A stretch of 64,000 nt of DNA from Bacteroidales bacterium UBA1205 (GTDB lineage Bacteria > Bacteroidota > Bacteroidia > Bacteroidales > WCHB1-69): NCBI GenBank assembly GCA_002309615.1, contig DBXT01000056.1:1-64000 (forward strand), written 5' to 3'. Below are positions 27,264-35,577 of this stretch, one piece after another (position 1 is the stretch's first letter; each line of letters begins with the position of its first letter). The translations under genes were made by a program, and so were the position numbers. Below the pieces are notes generated by a model, which was not told the origin of the DNA, searched no databases, and saw only the letters and a program-made list of their open reading frames with translations.

Positions 27264-27431
27264 TTAACTTTTTTTAGTAACAACCGTTTCACCGGTTTTA
27301 TATATCATACTTCTTCCATAAGCGAATACCACACTATCTGAAATGCAACTCACATCATAAAAGGCTCTGTCTTCTGCATCAACTTGCATATTTTTCCATT
27401 GATCATAAACAGGACTTGTCAGTAAATATTC
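27264..27431 (-). pseudogene. C-terminal fragment resembling a Ycf48/BNR-type repeat protein
   Basis: On the minus strand a 55-codon frame runs from just after a stop codon to TAA at 27264-27266. It ends FYDVSCISDSVVFAYGR, SMIYKTGETVVTKKS. The pattern of D-V-x-C/F then S-V-V-F-A-Y-G-R then I-Y-K-T resembles one blade of Ycf48-like or BNR beta-propellers (typically with a TGWAVG motif followed by ILKT). There is no plausible start, signal or remaining blades. It is probably the 3' end of a lost gene. A short real ORF from the internal ATG at codon 15 is possible but less likely. Confidence 0.4.
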
Positions 27432-27463
27432 CTACTAAAAAATTATCGTTTTTGGCAAAAACA

Positions 27464-27500
27464 ATAAAAAAAACGGAATTGAAAAAATCCCGTTTTTTTT
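27464..27500 (-). terminator. Rho-independent terminator after rnz
   Basis: A 13-bp stem (27468-27480 with 27486-27498; one G-U on the minus strand, an A-C mismatch on the plus strand) and a five-base loop, with T-runs. The pairing works best for minus-strand RNA, matching the rnz direction. Confidence 0.8.
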
Positions 27501-27543
27501 ACATATACATCGTTATTTTTCTATATTACAGATATCCGGCTAC

Positions 27544-28458
27544 TTATATCTTAAAAGTAACACCTTCCAAAGCTATGAGCGTGCGAGGAAAAACAGTTTG
27601 CGCTTCTTCTTGTAAAGGGCGTATATCTTTATATCTTGCAGAAAAATGACCTATCAATAAATTATCCGCCTTGGCTGCTTTTGCTATATTTGCTGCCTGT
27701 ATGGTGGTGGAATGTTTTTTATCATTAGCGGCATTTTCCAAATCGGCCATAAAAGTAGCTTCGTGATAAAGCATATTCACATTTTTCACCTTGCGAACCA
27801 ATTCCGGATAATACGCAGTATCGGAACAATAGGCAAAAGACCGCAAATTATTTTCTTTTTCCGCTATCTCTTCCAACGGATAGCTCTTTCCGCATTCGTC
27901 CACATAGGCTTCACCGTTTTTTATCCGTTCCACCCATTGTTTACTGATATCGTGCGTTTCTAAAAACGATTTCTTTATCAGATACGGATATCCTTTTTCT
28001 TTAAACAAAAAGCCATGAGTAGGCAAACTATGCATCAACGGAAATGCTTTTACCTGAATTTTATCATCCTCCAACAACACATGCGTCCCCGATTTAATGG
28101 TGTGAAATTCCAAAGGATATTGCAACACTGTTTTATCCACATCCAATATCATCTTTAGAATTTTCTTCAACGGACTGTGTGCATACACATGCAAAGTGTT
28201 TTTACGCCCCAGCAAACTTTGTGACAATAAAAAACCGACCAATCCGAAAAAATGATCTCCGTGAAGGTGACTGATAAATATATGTGATATTTTCTGCATG
28301 CATATCCCGTAACGACGCAGTTGTATTTGCGTTCCCTCACCGCAATCTATCAACATGAGGGAACGCATTCTATCGCTTCGCAACAAGAAAGCACTCGGAT
28401 GCCTGTTAAGGCTGGGTGTAGCCGAACTGCTTCCTAATACTGTAAGATATAATGCCAT
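27544..28458 (-). CDS. rnz: Ribonuclease Z
   Basis: 304 residues, the short (RNase Z-S) form. It cuts the 3' trailer from tRNA precursors. The metallo-beta-lactamase motif HLHGDH is at 64-69, followed by FFGLVGFLLSQSLLGR. CGEGTQIQLRRYGI (39-52) is the usual tRNase Z segment, ahead of LLIGHFSARYKD with further metal ligands near the C-terminus. It is the last gene of the operon starting at 30780, 17 bases after the C69 gene. Confidence 0.95.
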   Translation of the reverse strand: MALYLTVLGSSSATPSLNRHPSAFLLRSDRMRSLMLIDCGEGTQIQLRRYGICMQKISHIFISHLHGDHFFGLVGFLLSQSLLGRKNTLHVYAHSPLKKILKMILDVDKTVLQYPLEFHTIKSGTHVLLEDDKIQVKAFPLMHSLPTHGFLFKEKGYPYLIKKSFLETHDISKQWVERIKNGEAYVDECGKSYPLEEIAEKENNLRSFAYCSDTAYYPELVRKVKNVNMLYHEATFMADLENAANDKKHSTTIQAANIAKAAKADNLLIGHFSARYKDIRPLQEEAQTVFPRTLIALEGVTFKI

Positions 28459-28475
28459 ATCACAAAAGCAATATA

Positions 28476-30227
28476 TTATTCTTTGCCCAAATCTTTAACA
28501 TTATCTCCCGTATCGTCTATTATCATTTTATAGAACCAATCGGGATAAACGGGCTGCATAGGAAAAGCGGAATAATTGGACTGGTAACCGTTGTTTTCAA
28601 ATTTACCGTCTTTTTCTTTTTTGATATTTCCGTCTACATATTTTACGAGTAAATATTCCGAAAGATTAGTCCATTCCCTGAACATTTTTTCCGCTTGTTG
28701 AGCCGAAAATTTGTTCATCTCCATAACAGCTTTCGCTGCATCTTGATTATAATGTTGTGCCAAAACAGGTGACTGTTCTTCCACCAATTTCACAAAATCG
28801 GTTTCCAAACGGTTTTGTACTTTTTGTATATCCACTATCATGGCATTATAGCGAGAATAGGCAAAATTGCTTACTCTATTAAACAACCAGAATGCGGAAG
28901 TTTTGGAATAAGTCATCATATCACCGTTGCCTTCCATAAAGCAAAGGGGTATTTTGGTGATACCGCAAAACATAGGCACATAACAAGTGCTATATGTATC
29001 ATCCACGCCAAACCACAACACACCGCCTACAGGATTGGGATATTTTCCGCGACATTGGGCTACAAAAGAGAATCCTGTTTGTTGGGTAGAAGTAGCTCTT
29101 TCGTGTATATATGCTTTACCTTCATATTTCCAATTCATAGGCCTCCAACGATAGGGACACTCGTACGGACCGGCACCTTTATCTTTGGTCATATCCATAG
29201 AAGTGCCTTCAAAATGGTCTCTCATAAGGGCCATTACATCTTGTACACCGAGTTTTTCCGTCGGTTTTATCCACAAAGGCATTCTATGTTGCAAATTTTC
29301 ACCGCGGGCATAATCTTCATATTGTGCAGCTTCTGCTCTATTAATACGCATAAAAGCTGCCCACACTCTGGCTTCACATGCACGAGCACCGCTAAAAGTG
29401 AGAGGAGCATATGCATCTACAAAACTGAATTCTTCGTCCGAACCGCTAAAAATACCTATGGCTCTTGCGTAAGATATCACATCATAAGCATACACCACTT
29501 CTACCGAAGGTAAAAATATTTTGGAAAGGTTTTTGGAAGATATCACTTTTTTACCGTCTTCTTTAGGAATATTGGTAATTCGTGCTTGGTTGGCGTGTCC
29601 GCCCACATAACCGTCGGGAATACGCATAGCCACCCATACTGCGCCTTTGGTATTGCGTTTGGCATCGGGATTACCTTTTTTATCCAATATTTTTTGTCCC
29701 TTGCCTATCAAGTCCATAATCCATACTTCGTTGGGATCGGCAATAGAAAAAGATTCCCCTTCACTTGCATAACCGTATTTGGTGAGCAATTCTGACATTA
29801 TTTTAATGGCTTCACGGGCATTTTTTGCTCTTTGCAAGGTGATGTATATCAAATTACCATAATCCACAATACCATCTTTGTCAACCAACTCTTCTCTGCC
29901 ACCGTAGGTGGTTTCGGCTATCACCAATTGGTGTTCATTCATATTTCCCACTACGGAATAAGTACGAAGTGCTTGTTCTATTTGTCCTAATTTTTTGCCT
30001 GTATCCCATTCATAAATATCCATCATGGTGCCGGCAGGATAGGTGGCCGCCGGACGATAATACAATTCACCATACAAAGTATGGGAATCGGCAGCATAAG
30101 TAACAAAAGTGGAACCACATTTGGAAGCTCCTTTGGTAACCAAAAAATTAGTACAAGCATCGGCTATTCCGTTTGCAAATAGGAATATGCTTACTAAAGT
30201 CAAATAAATTAAATTCTTTTTATTCAT
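28476..30227 (-). CDS. Secreted C69-family dipeptidase (copy 2)
   Basis: 583 residues. The signal peptide ends ANGIADA, directly followed by Cys25 (CTNFLVTKGASKCGS), so signal peptidase cleavage would itself expose the Ntn nucleophile. YPNPVGGVLWFGVDDTYSTCYVP and AFWLFNRVSNFAYSRYNAM are typical C69 segments shared with copy 1. It carries an extra C-terminal extension of about 40 residues beyond copy 1, including KYVDGNIKKEKDGKFENNGY. Probably a periplasmic dipeptidase. It lies between the DUF6913-like gene and rnz. Confidence 0.9.
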   Translation of the reverse strand: MNKKNLIYLTLVSIFLFANGIADACTNFLVTKGASKCGSTFVTYAADSHTLYGELYYRPAATYPAGTMMDIYEWDTGKKLGQIEQALRTYSVVGNMNEHQLVIAETTYGGREELVDKDGIVDYGNLIYITLQRAKNAREAIKIMSELLTKYGYASEGESFSIADPNEVWIMDLIGKGQKILDKKGNPDAKRNTKGAVWVAMRIPDGYVGGHANQARITNIPKEDGKKVISSKNLSKIFLPSVEVVYAYDVISYARAIGIFSGSDEEFSFVDAYAPLTFSGARACEARVWAAFMRINRAEAAQYEDYARGENLQHRMPLWIKPTEKLGVQDVMALMRDHFEGTSMDMTKDKGAGPYECPYRWRPMNWKYEGKAYIHERATSTQQTGFSFVAQCRGKYPNPVGGVLWFGVDDTYSTCYVPMFCGITKIPLCFMEGNGDMMTYSKTSAFWLFNRVSNFAYSRYNAMIVDIQKVQNRLETDFVKLVEEQSPVLAQHYNQDAAKAVMEMNKFSAQQAEKMFREWTNLSEYLLVKYVDGNIKKEKDGKFENNGYQSNYSAFPMQPVYPDWFYKMIIDDTGDNVKDLGKE

Positions 30228-30246
30228 ATTTTTACTTTTTAAATTG

Positions 30247-30780
30247 TTATGCTAATTGATGTAAATACCTTTCCACCTCAACAAGGAATGCCATAGGAGA
30301 AAGCTTATCGTTTACTTGTATTACTAAATCATAATTATCTATATATTGAGCATTACGGCCTATGCGTAAAGAGGCCTTTAGCATGGATTTCAACACTAAT
30401 GAATCCGTTTTAGGCTTTTCATCCGCGTCTATCATCACATTATATGCCTGATGCTGCCAATTTTCAATGCATTCTCCGATGAAACTGCTTTTGAATATCT
30501 CTCCTGATTTGAAAATAAAATTAACCTCTTGCGATAAAGCAAAGTCCTTGGGCTTTTTTTGTGATATATAGCAAAACACGCTTCTTTGCAATGTATTTTG
30601 ATTTTTCCACGCACATATATCTTTTTGTACTTTTTGCCAACATTCCATGTTATCGCAAGAAAGAAACAAAGCTATGTGTTGAGCATGTTCCAATTCGGTA
30701 AGCACAGCTGTGTGTTCGGACCGACATTTGTAAAAATCCGACAACCGCATTCTATACTGCCTATCGCTAATTATCCCCAT
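30247..30780 (-). CDS. DUF6913-like protein, function unknown
   Basis: 177 residues from the ATG at 30780 (MGIISDRQYRMRLSDFYKC). No signal peptide or membrane segment. The pattern of a central NFIFKSGEIFKS, then YNVMIDADEKP and a C-terminal YIDNYDLVIQVND resembles the Bacteroidota DUF6913 family; I hold this loosely. An upstream ATG at 30825 lies above the predicted -7 element at 30805-30813 and is therefore rejected. It is the first gene of an operon with the second C69 dipeptidase and rnz. Confidence 0.7.
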   Translation of the reverse strand: MGIISDRQYRMRLSDFYKCRSEHTAVLTELEHAQHIALFLSCDNMECWQKVQKDICAWKNQNTLQRSVFCYISQKKPKDFALSQEVNFIFKSGEIFKSSFIGECIENWQHQAYNVMIDADEKPKTDSLVLKSMLKASLRIGRNAQYIDNYDLVIQVNDKLSPMAFLVEVERYLHQLA

Positions 30781-30804
30781 ACTCGCTTTTCTCAATAATA
30801 ATTG

Positions 30805-30813
30805 GCAAAGATA
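30805..30813 (-). promoter_or_regulatory. Predicted -7 element for the DUF6913-like/C69/rnz operon
   Basis: TATCTTTGC on the minus strand, 25 bases ahead of the ATG at 30780. It rules out the longer start. Confidence 0.65.
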
Positions 30814-30823
30814 ACATTTTTTC

Positions 30824-30854
30824 AAATAAATCCGACAAAATCGCCGGTTTATTT
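30824..30854 (-). terminator. Strong hairpin after the U32 gene; possible terminator
   Basis: 12 base pairs (30824-30830 and 30832-30836 with 30848-30854 and 30843-30847), one bulged base and a six-base loop AAAATC. It sits between the U32 stop and the next promoter, but there is no T-run after it on the minus strand, so termination is uncertain. Confidence 0.45.
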
Positions 30855-30882
30855 TTCTGCCATTTTATACACAACTTGTATG

Positions 30883-32709
30883 CTATTGCTGTTCTTTCTT
30901 TAATATCATTTCACAATTGCTACAATCAAAATCCAAATCCAGAACATGCTCTTTATACCGCAATCGCAGTATTTTAGGCAAATTGCGAGCATTTTCGGAC
31001 GCAAGGCACGCCCCCAATTCATACCGCAAACAATATTTGGTTCGCATCACTTCCTTGCCTTGAACGGCATGAGTGCATTCCATAGCCATTTCATCCACCA
31101 CGGCACCTTGTTTTTCATAAAATTCTTTAGCGGAATGATTACTCACATTCGCTTTATAATTCAAATGTTCGGTTAGCTCTACATGCATTGTTTTAGGCCG
31201 CGGCAGCGGGCGAACATGATTTTTCAGCAACAGTTCCGCATGTTTATCAAACAAATTCCTACGGGCATTATTGAGTATGGATATCGGAATGAAATAAATA
31301 TCCGACAATAGCAAATCCACTTTGGTCACCTCAAATATAGTTTCACTGCTTTTGCTCAATTGCTTCATCATGCTGTTGCGGGCCATTGCTTCATTTTTTG
31401 CCTTTTCAGCTCCTGCTATTGCTATATTTTCCTCGGAGGTATTGCCCGACTCGTCGGTAAGCAGAATGTGGTAATGCTGCCCGCTGACGGAAACAACAAT
31501 ATTCACTTGTATTTTCCTTGTAGTCCGCTCTCTTTTAAGCTTGTTTAAAAATGTGATATCATAATTTCTATATACAGGCATTCCTTTTCTCACATCCTGT
31601 TCTTTTGACTTGAAAACATGATTGTTTTGCACATTGTTCACGCTCATTCCTTCCAATTTTCCTTGTGCATTCACCCAACAAAGCCCGTCCCCGTTAACAA
31701 TGTTTTCCTGTGTGTCCACATGAAATGCCGTTGAAGTGCATCTATCTATTATACCCAAATATTTACCCATGGATTTCGGGGTATTGAAATTGGCTGTTTT
31801 TTCTCTATTCCCGTGAATATAATAGGGGGTAAAACCGCGATTAAAGGTTTTGCTTTCATCGGGAATAAAATCAAAATACACCTTGCCCAAAGAAGCTTTG
31901 GTATATAAATGCGGAAACTGTTCTTGTAAGGCATCCAACTGCCGGCGGTACGCACTCACCACGTTGGCAACATAATATTCATCTTTAAGCCTTCCTTCTA
32001 TTTTAAACGAACGCACACCTGCCGCCGCCATTTCGGCAATATATTGCTTACGGTTCATGTCTTTGAGAGACAAATAATGTTGAGGAGGCAATATTCTATT
32101 TGCTTTTTCGTCTATCAATTCATATTCCAAACGACACGGTTGCGCACATGCCCCACGATTGGCACTTCTGTTGCCTATACTATAACTCAAATAACACTGC
32201 CCGCTGTAGCACACACACAAAGCACCATGCACAAAACATTCTATCTCTATATCGCACGCTTGATGAATGGCTCGAATTTGCTCTAACGACAGTTCGCGTG
32301 CCAATATCACACGACTCAACCCCCATTGTTGATAATGTTTAATTTTTTGTACATCCGCATTATGCATCTGTGTGCTGGCATGTAAAGATACCGGAGGCAG
32401 TGGCATGTTTAGCCAAGACACATCTTGTATAATAAACGCATCTACTCCTATGTCATACAAAGCATACGCCATTTGGCGTGCTTGTTCCAATTCATTATCA
32501 TACAATATGGTATTGAGCGTTGTATATACTTTTGCATGATACCGGTGTGCATATTGCACCACCTGTTGTATATCTGATAATGTATTGCACGCATTCTGAC
32601 GAGCACCGAAAGCCGTGCAACCCATATATACGGCATCGGCTCCATGATTGATAGCTGTTTGAGCCATCAATACATTTTTGGCCGGAGCCAACAATTCCAA
32701 TGTCTGCAT
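30883..32709 (-). CDS. U32 peptidase-family protein (TrhP/RlhA-like)
   Basis: 608 residues. The N-terminal TIM-barrel-like part starts LELLAPAKN and carries the U32 signature ECFVHGALCVCYSGQCYLS (157-175). Cysteines at 165, 172, 188 and 192 fit an Fe-S cluster. The C-terminal part (about 380-600) is an added domain as in the long members of the family. Family members once called collagenases are now linked to RNA hydroxylation: TrhP on tRNA wobble uridine and RlhA on 23S rRNA. Which substrate this one uses is not clear. It follows the PepSY-like gene by 3 bases. Confidence 0.9.
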   Translation of the reverse strand: MQTLELLAPAKNVLMAQTAINHGADAVYMGCTAFGARQNACNTLSDIQQVVQYAHRYHAKVYTTLNTILYDNELEQARQMAYALYDIGVDAFIIQDVSWLNMPLPPVSLHASTQMHNADVQKIKHYQQWGLSRVILARELSLEQIRAIHQACDIEIECFVHGALCVCYSGQCYLSYSIGNRSANRGACAQPCRLEYELIDEKANRILPPQHYLSLKDMNRKQYIAEMAAAGVRSFKIEGRLKDEYYVANVVSAYRRQLDALQEQFPHLYTKASLGKVYFDFIPDESKTFNRGFTPYYIHGNREKTANFNTPKSMGKYLGIIDRCTSTAFHVDTQENIVNGDGLCWVNAQGKLEGMSVNNVQNNHVFKSKEQDVRKGMPVYRNYDITFLNKLKRERTTRKIQVNIVVSVSGQHYHILLTDESGNTSEENIAIAGAEKAKNEAMARNSMMKQLSKSSETIFEVTKVDLLLSDIYFIPISILNNARRNLFDKHAELLLKNHVRPLPRPKTMHVELTEHLNYKANVSNHSAKEFYEKQGAVVDEMAMECTHAVQGKEVMRTKYCLRYELGACLASENARNLPKILRLRYKEHVLDLDFDCSNCEMILKKEQQ

Positions 32710-32712
32710 AGG

Positions 32713-33999
32713 CTATTGCAGCGGTTTGCCGTTTTGCATCAAATCCACCTCGTGTGTTGATTTGTCTTTTTTGTTATATATCTCCAAAGTGTAATATGGC
32801 TTTACTTCCGGAGCCGATACTTTATAAGCATGCTGAACCTCTCCTTTGGGATAAGCTGTTTCCGCAGCGGTACGCACTGCGTAAGGAACTTTTGCATAGT
32901 CTATTTCATTGCGTGTGTATTGCCATTGGGCATCGCTATCATAATATGCCATATTTTTCCCGTATTTATTGTTGAATACGGCTATCCATCCGCCGTCCCA
33001 TTCTTCCCATTGAGCCGACATTTCCGGATATTGCGATGCAAAAGCATTTTTAAAGGCATCTGTCACTTCCCGTTTTTCCGGCTTGGCAGCTGCTGCTGTT
33101 TGCTCTATTTCTCTAAATTCATCCACCAACTTTAAGAAATTTCCGTCGCGGGTAAACCATACGGTGGCATATGGTTGATTGATACCATTGCGTTGGATGA
33201 TGATTTTGTATATGTTTCCCTCTTCGGCAAATTCTTCTTCTACAATATAATCCACTTTTTTGAATATGTAATCGGGATAATTTTTGTCCACCCATTTTTG
33301 AATACCGTTGGGCAACTCGCTACCGCTGATTTTAGCGGGATAGATATCTAATTGTCTGTCGGCTTCAAATTCTTTTTTCAATTTAGCCTCCTCTCGTTGG
33401 GCTTTCTTATCCACGTATTCATCGTTTGCTTGTTTTTCTTCGGGTTCTATAATATTTATCAATTTGCCCGACTTATCCAAATATATTTTGATAGGAGCCG
33501 ATGTTTTGGCTTGCTTTCCCTCGGTGATATGCACCAAAAACTGATTATTTTTATCGCTACGGGTAATTTTATATGCCGCACGCATTTTATATACGGGATA
33601 ATACAATGCTATGGTTTTATAACATGACGAGAGCAAACTTTCCGGATCCATGCTCTCGGTGGTGGAAATCCAATATCCCGACTTACCGAACTCCGATTCC
33701 GTGGCGTTTTCTTTCATGGTATAACATGCGGTGTATATAGTATCACCGCTATTGTGCCATGTTACATCGGTAGCCGATGCAAAACGTTTTTTAAAAGTTT
33801 TGGCTACTCCTTCCGGTAGTTTATCTGCCGATATTAAGGTAGGGTCTACCTGTTCCGTAGCATATTTTTTAGCCACTTTTTTCTTTTGTTCATCCGAACC
33901 TTTTTGTGCGAATGCACCATTTAATATTACAAATGTGCAACACACCACACTCAATATCATTCTCCTATTTATCATATCACGTATCATATTGTTATTCAT
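32713..33999 (-). CDS. Exported protein with about three PepSY-like domains
   Basis: 428 residues; start uncertain (ATGs at 33999, 33987, 33975 and 33960; the signal peptide core is MILSVVCCTFVILNGAFAQ). Three segments resemble the PepSY-like/DUF2874 pattern of Bacteroidota exported proteins. They are about 60-155 (PEGVAKTFKKRFASATDVTW), 210-290 (GSELPNGIQKWVDKNYPDY, then IQRNGINQPYATVWF) and 305-425 (VTDAFKNAFASQYPEMSAQW). Such domains are small beta sheets with an N-terminal helix and no catalytic residues; inhibitory or ligand-binding roles have been proposed. It lies between a glycosyltransferase and the U32 gene. Confidence 0.7.
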   Translation of the reverse strand: MNNNMIRDMINRRMILSVVCCTFVILNGAFAQKGSDEQKKKVAKKYATEQVDPTLISADKLPEGVAKTFKKRFASATDVTWHNSGDTIYTACYTMKENATESEFGKSGYWISTTESMDPESLLSSCYKTIALYYPVYKMRAAYKITRSDKNNQFLVHITEGKQAKTSAPIKIYLDKSGKLINIIEPEEKQANDEYVDKKAQREEAKLKKEFEADRQLDIYPAKISGSELPNGIQKWVDKNYPDYIFKKVDYIVEEEFAEEGNIYKIIIQRNGINQPYATVWFTRDGNFLKLVDEFREIEQTAAAAKPEKREVTDAFKNAFASQYPEMSAQWEEWDGGWIAVFNNKYGKNMAYYDSDAQWQYTRNEIDYAKVPYAVRTAAETAYPKGEVQHAYKVSAPEVKPYYTLEIYNKKDKSTHEVDLMQNGKPLQ

Positions 34000-34013
34000 T
34001 TCGTTTATTTCTA

Positions 34014-35195
34014 TTATTTATGTATATCATTATAGCAATCGTTAAACAAGTGCTCCAATATTTTGGTTGTTTCCACCCAATTGTAATGTTGTTTGACAAA
34101 GACATTGGCTTGTTGCGATATAGTTTGATATTGCTGCTTGTCGTGCAAGAGGGTATAGATGGCATCCACATATCCCAACACACTATTGCATACCAATATT
34201 TCCTGATGACTCACCGCCTTAATCGGTTCGCTTGCCAAAGGTGATGTTATACACGGCAAACCCATGGACATAGCCTCCAAAAGTTTGTTTTGCAATCCTG
34301 TGCCTAATTCCATAGGTGCCACAAATAATTTTGATTTGGCATAATATTCACGGATATCATCCACCCAGCCTGTAACCTCTACATATTTACTCCTTAACGA
34401 CAACACCCGTGAAGAAGGGGTAACTCCACAGAGCACCACCCGTATATTCGGCTCTTTTTTCAACAATTGAGGTAAAATTTCTTTTACCAGATATTCACAC
34501 GCAAAGATATTGGGCGTATACGACATATTACCGGTAAAAATGATATCGTATTTTTTCTCCACCGCTTGCGGCATAAAATACTGAGTGTCCACCCCGTTGG
34601 GCACTACCACTATTTTATTGCTCATAGGATGTTTAATCAAATCTCTATCTACCTGAGTAATAATAGTTTTATGGTCAAAATCATTAAACACCTGCGATTC
34701 GTAATCTTGTAATCGCTTGTATTCCGACTTATATACCAATGCTTTAATACCTTTAGCACGTTTCATCATGCGATACATGCCTTTAGAAAACACATCTTGA
34801 TAATCCAAAACTTTTTTTTCCGGACGATATCGCACATATTCTGCCGTGCGAATAAGTTGGGCATATATCACATCGGGCTTAAGGGCATCCATTTGGGATT
34901 GAAAATATTTATACCAATGAGCATTGTAAAAATAACCGCATTGCATCGGCATTTTCTTGAAAAAAAATTTGATGACATTGGTTAAAATAGACCACTTTCC
35001 GATATTCATCACATGTATTTGCTTGCAATACGATGACAAAACAGCTATAGCTTGCGGGTGTATTTTTTTGTCATTAAGGGCATACAAATATATCTCGTGC
35101 CGTTGCGAAAGCTCTTTTATTTGATTATAGGCTCGCAATTTATCACCTTTCTCCAAAGGATATGGTACTCTTGATAATAAAATGGCTATTTTCAA
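34014..35195 (-). CDS. Family 4 glycosyltransferase
   Basis: 393 residues, GT-B fold. The N-terminus MKIAILLSRVPYPLEKGDK has the Gly-containing acceptor loop. The donor half begins VVVPNGVDTQYF and includes IIFTGNMSYTPN, GWVDDIREYYAKSKLFVAP and ELGTGLQNKLLEAMSMGLP, with the conserved Glu. It resembles exopolysaccharide-type GT4 enzymes. No other glycan genes are adjacent, so its acceptor is unknown. First gene of the operon with the PepSY-like and U32 genes. Confidence 0.9.
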   Translation of the reverse strand: MKIAILLSRVPYPLEKGDKLRAYNQIKELSQRHEIYLYALNDKKIHPQAIAVLSSYCKQIHVMNIGKWSILTNVIKFFFKKMPMQCGYFYNAHWYKYFQSQMDALKPDVIYAQLIRTAEYVRYRPEKKVLDYQDVFSKGMYRMMKRAKGIKALVYKSEYKRLQDYESQVFNDFDHKTIITQVDRDLIKHPMSNKIVVVPNGVDTQYFMPQAVEKKYDIIFTGNMSYTPNIFACEYLVKEILPQLLKKEPNIRVVLCGVTPSSRVLSLRSKYVEVTGWVDDIREYYAKSKLFVAPMELGTGLQNKLLEAMSMGLPCITSPLASEPIKAVSHQEILVCNSVLGYVDAIYTLLHDKQQYQTISQQANVFVKQHYNWVETTKILEHLFNDCYNDIHK

Positions 35196-35216
35196 AATAT
35201 TTCTATAATATTGTTT

Positions 35217-35225
35217 ACAAAGGTA
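35217..35225 (-). promoter_or_regulatory. Predicted -7 element for the glycosyltransferase-PepSY-U32 operon
   Basis: TACCTTTGT on the minus strand, 22 bases before the start. A second match, TAATTTTGC, lies at 35264-35272 and could be an alternative promoter. Confidence 0.6.
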
Positions 35226-35511
35226 ACACTTTTTTATGATATATGCCCTGTATTCTTACAAAGGCAAAATTACAATATTTTTTTACCAAAATATGCTCAT
35301 ATCATCTCTCTTCTCTTAAAATAAAGGCAAATTTCCTGCCAAAAAATCGATTTCGCTGTAACACATTTTATTACAAACATATACGATTACCATATTATTT
35401 TTGTATTGCAAGAGAACTTCCGTTTTTGAAGGCTGGATATGTAGCTTGTAATTCATATAAAATTGTTAAAAAAAAAATAAAACAGGGCTTAAGTCGTTTA
35501 TAAAAAAAACT

Positions 35512-35520
35512 TACATTTGT
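35512..35520 (+). promoter_or_regulatory. Predicted -7 element for parC
   Basis: TACATTTGT, giving a leader of about 50 bases. Confidence 0.6.
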
Positions 35521-35577
35521 ATTTTGTTACCATTACCCGCTTATTGATAATAAGTATTACTCATTAACAATTAATTT

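Larger units (their letters stand above)
27114..27543. other. Intergenic stretch between pyrD and rnz
   Basis: About 430 bases without a complete gene. It contains a perfect 9-bp inverted repeat (27187-27195 with 27199-27207, loop GCT) that lacks a T-run. It also holds the gene fragment at 27264-27431 and the terminator of rnz at 27464-27500. No promoter element points into it. Confidence 0.6.
35196..35577. other. Non-coding divergent intergenic region
   Basis: AT-rich spacer between the GT4 gene and parC. It holds the minus-strand promoter(s) and the parC promoter, plus a small inverted repeat CTTATT-GAT-AATAAG (35540-35554) in the parC leader. The frames crossing it are not protein-like. 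Confidence 0.6.
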
